Under the pieces are notes generated by a model that worked only from the letters and a program-made list of their open reading frames with translations, made no database searches and was not told the origin of the DNA. Below are positions 28,747 through 36,451 of a DNA stretch of 64,000 nt, piece after piece (position 1 is the stretch's first letter; each line of letters starts with the position of its first letter). Origin of the DNA: Sphingopyxis sp. TUF1 (GTDB lineage: Bacteria; Pseudomonadota; Alphaproteobacteria; Sphingomonadales; Sphingomonadaceae). The DNA is taken from assembly GCF_036687315.1 (NCBI RefSeq), contig NZ_CP144683.1, positions 3,232,001 through 3,296,000 of the forward strand, written 5' to 3'. The position numbers and the translations under genes are program-made.

Positions 28747-31074
28747 ATGCCGTCACCCAGAAAGCCCGTCCGAAAAGCCACCCGCCACTTGCCCGCGGGA
28801 TTGCCGCCGCGCGACGAGATATTGCGCTTTATCGAGGAAAGCCCCGGCGCCGTTGGCAAGCGCGAGATCGCCAAGCATTTCGGCCTGCACGGTGCGGACA
28901 AGATCGCGCTCAAGGCGCTGCTGAAAGATATGACCGACGAGGGTCTGGTCGACATGGCGCCCGGGCGCGCCTTTCACAAACATGGCGGGCTGCCGCGCGT
29001 CACCGTGCTGCGCGTCGCGGCGGTCGAGGGCGATGCCGTCTGGGCGGTGCCCGATCGCTGGGAGGGCGCCGGGGCGCCGCCGCGGCTGCGCGTGATGGAG
29101 AAGGGGCGGCGAAGCGCGCTTGGCATCGGCGACCGCATCCTCGCGCGCACCGAAGAGCGCGGTAATGGGCATGTCGCGCACCCGATGAAGAAATTGCAAG
29201 CGGGGGGCGAAACGATCATTGGCGTTCTCGTCGCCGACCCTGGTCCGGGCGGAAAGCCGATGACCTGGCTGCGCCCCGCCGACAAGCGTGCGCGCTTCGA
29301 CTTTGCGGTTGCGGACATGGGCGACGCGTCGATCGGCGATCTGGTGCGCGCCGAGTTGTCGGGCCGCGGGCCCGCGACCAAGGCGCGCGTGATCGATCGC
29401 ATCGGCGATCCCTTCGCGCCGCGCTCGCTCAGCATGATCGCGATTGCTAAGCATGAAATCCCGCATGTATTCGGCGACGAGGTGATCGACGAGGCCGAGC
29501 GCGCGGCGAAGCTGCCGCTGACCCCCGACGGGCGCGAGGATTTGCGCGATCTGCCGATCCTCGCGATCGACCCCGCCGACGCGCGCGACCATGACGATGC
29601 TGTGTGGGCGATCCCCGACGACGATCCCGGCAACAAGGGCGGGTATCGCGCCATCGTCGCGATTGCCGACGTCAGCTATTATGTCCGCCCCGACGGCGCC
29701 CTCGACCGCGAGGCAAGGCGGCGCGGCAACAGCGTCTATTTCCCCGATCAGGTCGTGCCGATGCTGCCCGAGACGCTGTCGGCGGGCGTCTGTTCGCTGA
29801 AAGCGGGGCAGGATCGCGCCGCGATGGCATGCCACCTAACCGTCGACAAGCATGGCAAGGTGACGTCATGGCGCTTCACACGCGCACTGGTGCGCCTGCG
29901 CGCGAACATCGCCTATGAGCGCGCGCAGGCGGCCTATAATGCCGATTTAGCGGATGCGGGCTGGGACGATGATGTGCTGCCGGCGCTCCGCCAGCTCTGG
30001 GCCTGCTGGAAACTGCTTGCCAAGGCGCGCGCCGCAAGGGCGCCGCTCGACCTCGACCTGCCCGAGCGGCAGGTGATCCTCGACGAGGCGGGCGCCATCG
30101 CCGAAATCCGCGTGCGCGAGCGGCTCGACGCGCACCGGCTGATTGAGGATTATATGATCGCGGCGAATGTCGCGGCGGCCAAGGCGCTGGAGGCGAAAAA
30201 GTCGCCCGTCATGTACCGCATCCACGAACCGCCGAGCCGCGAGAAACTGGTCAGCCTCAAGGATTATCTGGAAACGTTCGAGCAGAGCTTTGCGCTGGGG
30301 CAGGTGATTACGCCCGCGGTGTTCAACCGCCTGATCGACGGCTTTTCGGGCGACGACCGCCTGCCCGAGATCATGGAGGCGATTTTGCGCAGCCAGACGC
30401 AGGCCTATTATGGCCCCGCCAATTCGGGGCATTTCGGACTCGCGCTCGGCTCCTACGCGCATTTCACGTCACCGATCCGCCGCTACGCCGACCTGATCGT
30501 CCACCGCGCGCTGGTCGATTCATACCGGCTGGAAGTGCCGGGCCAACCCAAGGGCTTGCCCGCGCGAACCGGGCTGGGCGAGGCTGACGCCAAGGGTCTG
30601 TCGCGCATCGGCGAGGCGATCAGCGCGCTCGAGCGCCGCGCGATGGAGGCCGAACGCGAGACGGTCGACCGCTATGTCGCCGCATATCTGGCGGGCAAGG
30701 TCGGCGAAATCGTGCCCGCGCGCATCACGGGCGTACAGCCGTTCGGCTTTTTCGCGACCGTCGACGGACTCGGCGGCGACGGGCTGGTGCCGGTATCGAC
30801 TTTGGGCAGCGAACGCTTCTTCTATGATGAAGCGGCGCGGACGCTCGACAGCGAGTATGGCCGCGTGAGCTATTCGGTCGGCCAGCGGCTCGAGCTGCGT
30901 TTGATGGACGCCAATCCGGTGAGCGGCGCGCTGCGCTTCGAGCTGCCCGATGCGCCCGAAGGCGGCTTCCGCAATCGTCCGCCGCGGCGTGACGGGGTGA
31001 GGAAGGCGGGCAAGCATATGGTCGGCAAACGCGGGCGGCCTGCGAACATCAAGCATAAGGGTAAGCGTCGCTAA
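28747..31074 (+). CDS. rnr: Ribonuclease R
   Basis: 775-residue 3'-to-5' exoribonuclease of the RNB family that degrades structured RNA. An N-terminal winged-helix/cold-shock region comes first. The catalytic RNB domain starts near residue 270 with IDPADARDHDDAV, which holds the metal-binding aspartates; ISALERRAMEAERETVDRY and FTSPIRRYADLIVHRAL are family hallmarks. A C-terminal S1 domain and a very basic tail (RGRPANIKHKGKRR) complete it. Same-strand neighbour of proS and the GNAT. Confidence 0.96.
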   Translation: MPSPRKPVRKATRHLPAGLPPRDEILRFIEESPGAVGKREIAKHFGLHGADKIALKALLKDMTDEGLVDMAPGRAFHKHGGLPRVTVLRVAAVEGDAVWAVPDRWEGAGAPPRLRVMEKGRRSALGIGDRILARTEERGNGHVAHPMKKLQAGGETIIGVLVADPGPGGKPMTWLRPADKRARFDFAVADMGDASIGDLVRAELSGRGPATKARVIDRIGDPFAPRSLSMIAIAKHEIPHVFGDEVIDEAERAAKLPLTPDGREDLRDLPILAIDPADARDHDDAVWAIPDDDPGNKGGYRAIVAIADVSYYVRPDGALDREARRRGNSVYFPDQVVPMLPETLSAGVCSLKAGQDRAAMACHLTVDKHGKVTSWRFTRALVRLRANIAYERAQAAYNADLADAGWDDDVLPALRQLWACWKLLAKARAARAPLDLDLPERQVILDEAGAIAEIRVRERLDAHRLIEDYMIAANVAAAKALEAKKSPVMYRIHEPPSREKLVSLKDYLETFEQSFALGQVITPAVFNRLIDGFSGDDRLPEIMEAILRSQTQAYYGPANSGHFGLALGSYAHFTSPIRRYADLIVHRALVDSYRLEVPGQPKGLPARTGLGEADAKGLSRIGEAISALERRAMEAERETVDRYVAAYLAGKVGEIVPARITGVQPFGFFATVDGLGGDGLVPVSTLGSERFFYDEAARTLDSEYGRVSYSVGQRLELRLMDANPVSGALRFELPDAPEGGFRNRPPRRDGVRKAGKHMVGKRGRPANIKHKGKRR

Positions 31075-31080
31075 CCTAAT

Positions 31081-31157
31081 CGTCATTGCGAGCGGAGCGA
31101 AGCAATCCAGAGCGGTTTACGCAGTCCCTGGATTGCTTCGCTCCGCTCGCAATGACG
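31081..31157. repeat. Palindromic repeat, family A, copy 3
   Basis: CGTCATTGCGAGCGGAGCGA and CGCTCCGCTCGCAATGACG with the inner GAAGCAATCCAG/CTGGATTGCTTC form an almost perfect stem of about 33 bases. It lies between the convergent rnr and MmyB-like genes. Confidence 0.88.
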
Positions 31158-31159
31158 AA

Positions 31160-31945
31160 CTATTTGCGGCCAGCCATTTTCCGCAACAGCGCCGCGCTTT
31201 CCGCATCCGCCGGGAAAAAGGCCTCGATCGCGAGTTCAGAGAGGGTGATGTCGACCGGGGTGCCGAAGATCGTCACCGTCGATACGAAGCGGATCTGCCC
31301 CATCGGCGTGTAGAGGACCAGCGGCACCGCGATGCCGTTCGCCGCGCTGTCGCTATGCTCGCCGGCCCCCTCGCCATACGCCGCAAGTTCCGCGCGCAGC
31401 GCGATCAGCCCCGCATCGGCGCTCGCGTCGATCTGTTGATCGAGCCGTTCGAGCAGGTGCGCGCGCCACTCGCCGAGATTGACGATATGCCGCGCCAACC
31501 CCTCGGGGTGAAGCGCGACGCGCAGCACATTGACCGGTGGCGCAAGCAGTTCGGGCGCCGCAAGCCGGGTCAGCAGCGCGACGGCGCCGTTGGCGGCGAT
31601 CATGTTCCAGTGCCGGTCGACCGCGAGCGCAGGATAGGGCTCGTGCCCCTTCAGCACATGGTCGACGATCGCCTTCATCCCCGCCATTTCGGGGCTGTCC
31701 AGATCGCGCTCGCGATAATCGGGGGCATAGCCTGCCGCGAGCAACATCGCGTTGCGCGCGCGGTTCGGCACCTCGAGGCAATCGGCGATGCGTTGCAGCA
31801 TCAGCGCACTGGGACGCGAGCGCCCGGTTTCGATAAAGCTCAAATGCCGGGTCGAAATCTCGGTGCCCAGCGCGAGATCCATTTGGCTCATGCGGCGCCG
31901 GACGCGCCATTCGCGAAGCTGTTCGCCGACGGGTGCGGGGGTCAT
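31160..31945 (-). CDS. XRE regulator with MmyB-like ligand-binding domain
   Basis: 261 residues. An N-terminal helix-turn-helix (RRRMSQMDLALGTEIS, RHLSFIETGRSRPS) joins a PAS-like MmyB domain (ALAVDRHWNMIAANGAV, NVLRVALHPEGLARHIVNL). Members of this family regulate antibiotics or metabolic genes in response to small lipophilic ligands. The start has GGAGACAG upstream. It is divergent from the 130-residue membrane protein at 32064, which is its most likely target. Confidence 0.88.
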   Translation of the reverse strand: MTPAPVGEQLREWRVRRRMSQMDLALGTEISTRHLSFIETGRSRPSALMLQRIADCLEVPNRARNAMLLAAGYAPDYRERDLDSPEMAGMKAIVDHVLKGHEPYPALAVDRHWNMIAANGAVALLTRLAAPELLAPPVNVLRVALHPEGLARHIVNLGEWRAHLLERLDQQIDASADAGLIALRAELAAYGEGAGEHSDSAANGIAVPLVLYTPMGQIRFVSTVTIFGTPVDITLSELAIEAFFPADAESAALLRKMAGRK

Positions 31946-32063
31946 CGTCTGTCTCCTTCGTAAGCGCAGCTATACCCCTGCCTTCGGCTTTTCCATTACC
32001 TTGGGCGTAATCGACGCCATTCGCTTTCGGGTTCAGTTGGAGCGGGTCGAAAGGAGAATCACT

Positions 32064-32456
32064 ATGTCGATCCGCAATCTCAAGACCATTCTCGTCGCCG
32101 ATGCCGTCACCTGCGTCGGGGTTTTTGCCGCAGGCCTGCTGGCCGCGGAGCCCGTGGGTGCGCTGCTGGGCCTGCCCGCACAGGTCGTCGCGATCGGCGG
32201 CTGGATATGCCTTGCCGCTGCACTCCTCATGATCGTCGCTGCGCGGCAAACGGTGCCGGGCGCCGGGCTGGTCAAGCTGATCGCGCTCGGCAATCTTGGC
32301 TGGGTGGCGGCGAGCTTTACCGTGCTCGCGACCTTTGCGTCGCAAATGACCGGGCTCGGCATCGCGGTCGTCGCCGCGCAGGCGCTCGGCGTGCTGGGTT
32401 TCGCGGTCCTCGAATGGAAGGCCGTCGCCGGACCGGAAGCGGTTGCCGCCGCCTGA
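32064..32456 (+). CDS. Small four-helix membrane protein
   Basis: 130 residues with about four hydrophobic segments (near 8-28, 42-60, 68-88, 98-118) and few charged residues. GGAG lies 9 bases before the ATG, and the longer in-frame extension overlaps the divergent regulator gene, so it was discarded. No family recognised beyond sphingomonad small membrane proteins paired with MmyB-like regulators, which is an impression not a database result. Confidence 0.75.
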   Translation: MSIRNLKTILVADAVTCVGVFAAGLLAAEPVGALLGLPAQVVAIGGWICLAAALLMIVAARQTVPGAGLVKLIALGNLGWVAASFTVLATFASQMTGLGIAVVAAQALGVLGFAVLEWKAVAGPEAVAAA

Positions 32457-32463
32457 CCGCCGG

Positions 32464-32919
32464 TCAGCTCAATGCATCGAGCCGGGCAAGGTCGATCCCG
32501 CCCGGCACCAGCATCACCGGACAGGGGAGCGTGCCCGCATCCTGTCCGGTGAAATGCGATACCAGCGGGCCGGGCGCGCCGGTGGCCGCGGTGGCGAGCA
32601 CCAGCGCGGCAATCTTGTCGCTTGCCACGATCACCTCGCGCACGACATCGACCGGCTTGCCCGATTTCACCATGATCTGCGGCGTCACGCCCGCTTCCTG
32701 CACCACTGCGTCGGCGGCAGCCGCGACCAGTTCCTCGGCATGTTCGCGCGCTTCGGCTTCGATCGTCGCCTGCACGCCGCCGAACGCGACGAAATCCTGC
32801 GGCGCGACGATTGCGAGCACCATCACGCCGCCGCCCGTTCGCGCCGCGCGCCGCGCCGCAAAGCGCAGGGCCAGCGACGCCTCCGGGCTGTCGTCGATCA
32901 CCACCAGATATGTCCGCAT
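32464..32919 (-). CDS. Universal stress protein, UspA family
   Basis: 151 residues with the alpha/beta UspA fold: VVIDDSPEASLALRFAARRA at the start, VLATAATG and a C-terminal CPVMLVPGG strand. The ATP-binding G-2x-G-9x-G(S/T) motif is only partly present (ATGAPGPLVSHFTGQ), so nucleotide binding is uncertain. It converges on the membrane protein gene with a 7-base gap. Confidence 0.85.
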   Translation of the reverse strand: MRTYLVVIDDSPEASLALRFAARRAARTGGGVMVLAIVAPQDFVAFGGVQATIEAEAREHAEELVAAAADAVVQEAGVTPQIMVKSGKPVDVVREVIVASDKIAALVLATAATGAPGPLVSHFTGQDAGTLPCPVMLVPGGIDLARLDALS

Positions 32920-33079
32920 CGCCCCGACCCCTCATGCCTTTGCTTGGGGCAAAGAGTGCGTCACATTCGTATGAAACGCAAGTTTGGCTCGCTGGACCTT
33001 GACCGGCGCAGCGCTTATGGCGAGGAAGAATCCGTAGCGGCAGGCGCAGCCTGCAAGACTGACAGGGACACGCCTAGAC

Positions 33080-34435
33080 ATGCCAATCGAACTCAAAATG
33101 CCCGCGCTTTCGCCGACGATGGAGGAGGGCACGCTCGCCAAATGGCTGGTGAAGGAGGGCGATGAGGTCAAGTCGGGCGATCTGCTGGCCGAGATCGAGA
33201 CCGACAAGGCGACGATGGAATTCGAAGCGGTCGATGAGGGCGTGGTGAGCCAGATTCTCGTTGCCGAGGGCACCGACGGGGTGAAGGTCGGCACGGTCAT
33301 TGCGGTGATCGCGGGCGAAGGTGAAGATGCGAGCGCGGCGCAGGCGGCGCCTGATCCGGCTGCCGCCAAGGATGAAGCGAAATCGGCTGAGCCTCGGGAC
33401 GTCGCTCCCGCGAAGGCGGGGGCCGCTGGCAATAGCGTGCCCAACACAACGGCCCCCGCCTCCGCGGGGGCAACGGAAAAGGCTGCTCCCGCTCCCGCCG
33501 CGTCGGGCGACCGCATCAAAGCCAGCCCGCTCGCCAAGCGCCTCGCTGCCGAGCAAGGCATCGACCTTAAAGGCGTGACCGGCAGCGGCCCGGGCGGCCG
33601 CATCGTCAAGGCCGACCTTGAGGGCGCGCCGACAGGTGCGGCTGCGTCCGTTCCCGTCACCCCCGCGCAGGCGGGGGCCGCTGAGGGCACGGCGGCAACG
33701 CCCGCTCCTGCACCTGCGCCGGCTGGCCAGATCCCCGATTTCGGTATCCCGCACGAGGACGAAAAGCTCAGCGGTATGCGCAAGACGATCGCGCGCCGCC
33801 TGAGCCAGTCGATGCAGGAAGCGCCGCACATCTATCTGACCGTCGATATCCGCCTCGACGCGCTGCTCAAGCTGCGCGGCGAACTCAACGCCAGCCTCGA
33901 AAGCCGCGGCGTCAAGCTCAGCGTCAACGACATGCTGATCAAGGCGCTCGCGGTTGCGCTCGAACGCGTGCCGTCGTGCAACGTCAGCTTTGGCGGCGAC
34001 GTGATGCGCACCTACAAGCGCGCCGACATTTCGGTGGCGGTCAGCATTCCGGGTGGGCTGATCACGCCGATCATCACCGATGCGGGCACCAAGTCGCTGT
34101 CGAAAATCTCGACCGAAATGGCCGAACTCGCGGGCCGCGCGAAGGAAGGCAAGCTGAAGCCCGAGGAATATCAGGGCGGCACCGCCAGCATCTCGAACAT
34201 GGGCATGATGGGGATCAAGCAGTTCACCGCCGTGATCAACCCGCCGCAGGCGATGATCATGGCGATCGGCGCGGGCGAAAAGCGGCCCTATGTCGTCGAC
34301 GACGCGCTCGCGATCGCGACCGTGATGTCAGCGACCGGCAGCTTCGACCACCGCGCGATCGACGGGGCGGATGGTGCGCTGCTGATGAAGACGTTCAAGG
34401 AACTGGTGGAAAGCCCGCTGGGGCTGGTGGCGTGA
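33080..34435 (+). CDS. pdhC: Pyruvate dehydrogenase E2 (dihydrolipoamide acetyltransferase)
   Basis: 451 residues. One lipoyl domain (lipoyl lysine K43 in ETDKATMEF), an Ala/Pro linker, a peripheral-subunit-binding domain (about 144-180, [18 protein letters not shown]), a second linker, and the catalytic acetyltransferase domain ending with [11 protein letters not shown], with the active-site pair H424 and D428. E1 genes are not adjacent; E3 (lpd) follows. Both linkers contain translated copies of an intergenic palindromic repeat (33401-33475 and 33656-33683; see findings), read as APAKAGAAG and TPAQAGAAE. Confidence 0.95.
   Translation: MPIELKMPALSPTMEEGTLAKWLVKEGDEVKSGDLLAEIETDKATMEFEAVDEGVVSQILVAEGTDGVKVGTVIAVIAGEGEDASAAQAAPDPAAAKDEAKSAEPRDVAPAKAGAAGNSVPNTTAPASAGATEKAAPAPAASGDRIKASPLAKRLAAEQGIDLKGVTGSGPGGRIVKADLEGAPTGAAASVPVTPAQAGAAEGTAATPAPAPAPAGQIPDFGIPHEDEKLSGMRKTIARRLSQSMQEAPHIYLTVDIRLDALLKLRGELNASLESRGVKLSVNDMLIKALAVALERVPSCNVSFGGDVMRTYKRADISVAVSIPGGLITPIITDAGTKSLSKISTEMAELAGRAKEGKLKPEEYQGGTASISNMGMMGIKQFTAVINPPQAMIMAIGAGEKRPYVVDDALAIATVMSATGSFDHRAIDGADGALLMKTFKELVESPLGLVA
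33401..33475. repeat. Palindromic repeat, family E, inside the pdhC reading frame
   Basis: Left part (33401-33430) matches the intergenic copy starting at 38487 in 27 of 30 bases; right part matches its end in 24 of 26. Core arms are CCCGCGAAGGCGGGGGCC and GGCCCCCGCCTCCGCGGGGG. The length keeps the frame open and encodes residues about 108-132 of E2. Confidence 0.85.
33656..33683. repeat. Half copy of palindromic repeat family E, inside pdhC
   Basis: GTCACCCCCGCGCAGGCGGG followed by GGCCGCTG corresponds to the left arm of family E. It encodes about residues 193-202 of E2, in the linker after the subunit-binding domain. Confidence 0.75.
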
Positions 34436-34439
34436 CCGA

Positions 34440-34500
34440 CCCCTCTCCCTTCAAGGGAGAGGGAGGGACCCGCGCGCGCTAGCGCGTGGGAGGGTGAGGG
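34440..34500 (+). repeat. Family F palindromic unit, left border of the DUF559 gene
   Basis: Outer hairpin CCCTCTCCCTTCAAGGGAGA, then GGGACCC, an inner palindrome GCGCGCGCTAGCGCG, then GGGAGGGTGAGGG. It starts 4 bases after the pdhC stop and ends 1 base before the GTG start of the DUF559 gene. Confidence 0.85.
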
Positions 34501-34501
34501 T

Positions 34502-34930
34502 GTGACGGCAGGCTATTCGAAGCAGACGCTGGAACGTGCGAAATCGCTGCGTCGCACGCTCACCGAACATGAAAAGAAATTGTGGGGAGCCCTCCGCGAT
34601 CGGCGGCTCGATGGGTTCAAATTTCGCAAACAGCAGCCGATCGGCCCGTTTATCGCCGATTTTGTCTGTCAGGAACGACGTCTGATCGTCGAGTTGGATG
34701 GATCGCAACACGCTGAATCGCAAACCGATGTGCGTCGGGACGCTTTCCTCAATGACAAGGGTTATCGCGTGCTCCGCATCTGGAACAATGAAGTGACTGG
34801 AAACATGTCCGGAGTATTGGCGGCGATCTTGGCCGCGCTCTCGGACCCTCACCCTCCCATTGCTGCGCAATGGGCCCCTCCCTCTCCCTTGAAGGGAGAG
34901 GGGATTGAAAATGGAGCGAATCTTGGCTGA
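34502..34930 (+). CDS. DUF559 (Vsr/restriction-endonuclease-like fold) protein
   Basis: 142 residues from GTG 34502. The family pattern is clear: LRRTLTEHEKKLWGALRDRR, FKFRKQQPIGPFIADFVC and RRLIVELDGSQH, then GYRVLRIWNNEV. The Asp of IADFVC and Glu/Asp of VELDG match the PD-(D/E)xK nuclease-like active site expected for DUF559, so a DNA nicking or cutting role is plausible but unproven. The last 29 or so codons translate the right-hand repeat and overlap the start of lpd by 20 bases. The gene splits E2 from E3, and inverted repeat units sit on both sides. Confidence 0.85.
   Translation: MTAGYSKQTLERAKSLRRTLTEHEKKLWGALRDRRLDGFKFRKQQPIGPFIADFVCQERRLIVELDGSQHAESQTDVRRDAFLNDKGYRVLRIWNNEVTGNMSGVLAAILAALSDPHPPIAAQWAPPSPLKGEGIENGANLG
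34846..34903 (-). repeat. Family F palindromic unit, right border of the DUF559 gene
   Basis: The reverse complement reads CCCTCTCCCTTCAAGGGAGA then GGGGCCCATTGCGCAGCAATGG then GAGGGTGAGGG, so it matches the left border except in the inner palindrome, which is ATTGC-GCAAT instead of GCGCG-CGCGC. It ends 7 bases before lpd and supplies its GGGAGAGGGG ribosome-binding sequence. Confidence 0.85.
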
Positions 34931-36320
34931 CACCCCATACGACCTCATCGTCCTCGGTTCTGGGCCCGGCGGCTATGTCGCGGCGATCCGCGCGGCGCAA
35001 TTGGGGCTGAAAACCGCGATCGTCGAGCGCGAGCTGCTCGGCGGCATCTGCCTCAACTGGGGCTGCATCCCGACGAAGGCGCTGCTGCGCTCGGCCGAAA
35101 TCTATCATTATATGCAGAATGCGGGCGCCTATGGGCTGAAAGCGGCCGAGATCAGCGCCGACATTGACGCAATGGTGAATCGGTCGCGCGGGGTCGCGAA
35201 GCAGCTCAATCAGGGCGTCACGCATCTGATGAAGAAGCACAAGATCACCGTCCATATGGGCGATGGCAAGCTAACCGCGCCGGGCAAGCTCGAGGTCAAA
35301 GGCGAGAAGGGCACCGAAACCCTCACCGCGAAAAACATCATCGTTGCCACCGGCGCGCGCGCGCGCGACCTGCCGTTCGCGCCCGCCGACGGCAAGCGCA
35401 TCTGGACCTATCGCCATGCGCTCGTCCCGCCCGAAATGCCCAAGAAGCTGCTCGTCATCGGATCGGGCGCGATCGGGATCGAATTTGCGAGCTTTTACAG
35501 CGACATGGGCGCTGAGGTCACCGTGGTCGAAATGCTCGACCGGCTTGCTCCGGTCGAGGATGCCGACATTTCGGCCTTCCTCGAAAAACAGCTGAAAAAA
35601 CAAGGCATGACGATCCATACCGGCGCGGGCGTCGAGGAACTGAAGGCGACCGCGAACGGCGTCTCCGCGAAGATCAAGGGCAAGGATGGCAAAGTCGAAA
35701 GCGCCGAGTTCAGCCACGCGATCGTCGCGATCGGCATCGTGCCCAACACCGAGAATATTGGGCTCGAAGCGCTCGGCGTGAAAACGACCAAGGGCCATAT
35801 CGACACCGACGCGATGTGCCGCACCAACGTCCCGGGCATCTGGGCGATCGGCGACGTCACCGCGCCGCCGTGGCTCGCGCACAAGGCGATGCACGAATCG
35901 GTGATCGCGGTCGAGGCGATCGCCGGCAACCACCCGCATGCCATGGACGTGCGCAACATCCCCGGCTGCACCTATTGCCGCCCGCAGATCGCCAGCGTCG
36001 GGCTGACCGAGGCGAAGGCGAAGGAACTGGGTTACGAGGTCAAGGTCGGAACCTTCCCCTTCATCGGCAACGGCAAGGCGATCGCGCTGGGCGAGGCCGA
36101 GGGTTTCACCAAGACGGTGTTCGACGCCAGGACCGGCGAACTGCTCGGCGCGCACATGATCGGCGCCGAGGTGACCGAACTGATCCAGGGCTATACGATC
36201 GGCAAGACGGCCGAGCTGGTCGAGGATGATTTCATCGGCACCGTTTTCCCGCATCCGACCTTGAGCGAAACGATGCACGAAGGCGTACTTGCGGCGTTTG
36301 GTCGGCCGCTGCATATTTGA
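34911..36320 (+). CDS. lpd: Dihydrolipoamide dehydrogenase (E3)
   Basis: 469 residues. FAD site LIVLGSGPGGYVAA, redox disulfide C47/C52 in GICLNWGCIPTK, NAD site VIGSGAIGIEFASFY, and the C-terminal HPTLSETMHEG with the catalytic His. It re-oxidises the lipoyl group of E2. ATG 34911 has a GGGAGAGGGG sequence that belongs to the repeat upstream. An alternative is TTG 34923, preceded by GGAGCG and giving the family-like start ADTPYDLIVLG; this may be the original start before the repeat and DUF559 gene arrived. Confidence 0.95.
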   Translation: MERILADTPYDLIVLGSGPGGYVAAIRAAQLGLKTAIVERELLGGICLNWGCIPTKALLRSAEIYHYMQNAGAYGLKAAEISADIDAMVNRSRGVAKQLNQGVTHLMKKHKITVHMGDGKLTAPGKLEVKGEKGTETLTAKNIIVATGARARDLPFAPADGKRIWTYRHALVPPEMPKKLLVIGSGAIGIEFASFYSDMGAEVTVVEMLDRLAPVEDADISAFLEKQLKKQGMTIHTGAGVEELKATANGVSAKIKGKDGKVESAEFSHAIVAIGIVPNTENIGLEALGVKTTKGHIDTDAMCRTNVPGIWAIGDVTAPPWLAHKAMHESVIAVEAIAGNHPHAMDVRNIPGCTYCRPQIASVGLTEAKAKELGYEVKVGTFPFIGNGKAIALGEAEGFTKTVFDARTGELLGAHMIGAEVTELIQGYTIGKTAELVEDDFIGTVFPHPTLSETMHEGVLAAFGRPLHI

Positions 36321-36329
36321 CCATTCGAT

Positions 36330-36445
36330 CCTCCCTGTCGCGAAGCGATGGGGAGGGGGACCACTCGCCGGAGGCGAGTGGTGGAGGGGCCCCTCCGTCG
36401 GCCCCTGCGGGGCCGCCACCTCCCCATGGCTGCGCCACAGGGAGG
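36330..36445. repeat. Paired inverted complex palindrome (family F-like), without a gene
   Basis: Left unit begins CCTCCCTGTCGCGAAGCGAT and carries an inner CCACTCGCC/GGCGAGTGG hairpin; right unit in reverse begins CCTCCCTGTGGCGCAGCCAT with an inner GGCCCC/GGGGCC hairpin. Both meet at GGAGGGGCCCCTCC. Sequence differs from the DUF559 borders but the plan is the same: outer palindrome, variable inner palindrome, G-rich end, and inverted pairing. Confidence 0.75.
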
Positions 36446-36451
36446 ATTTTC

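Noticed and set aside
31752-32063. Upstream extension of the small membrane protein
   Set aside because: It overlaps the divergent MmyB-like regulator on the other strand and lacks hydrophobic character; ATG 32064 follows GGAG.
36317-36451. Upstream extension of the PAP2 reading frame
   Set aside because: These codons only translate the inverted palindromes (Pro/Gly/Ser-rich); the TTG at 36452 has the proper ribosome site and family-like start.
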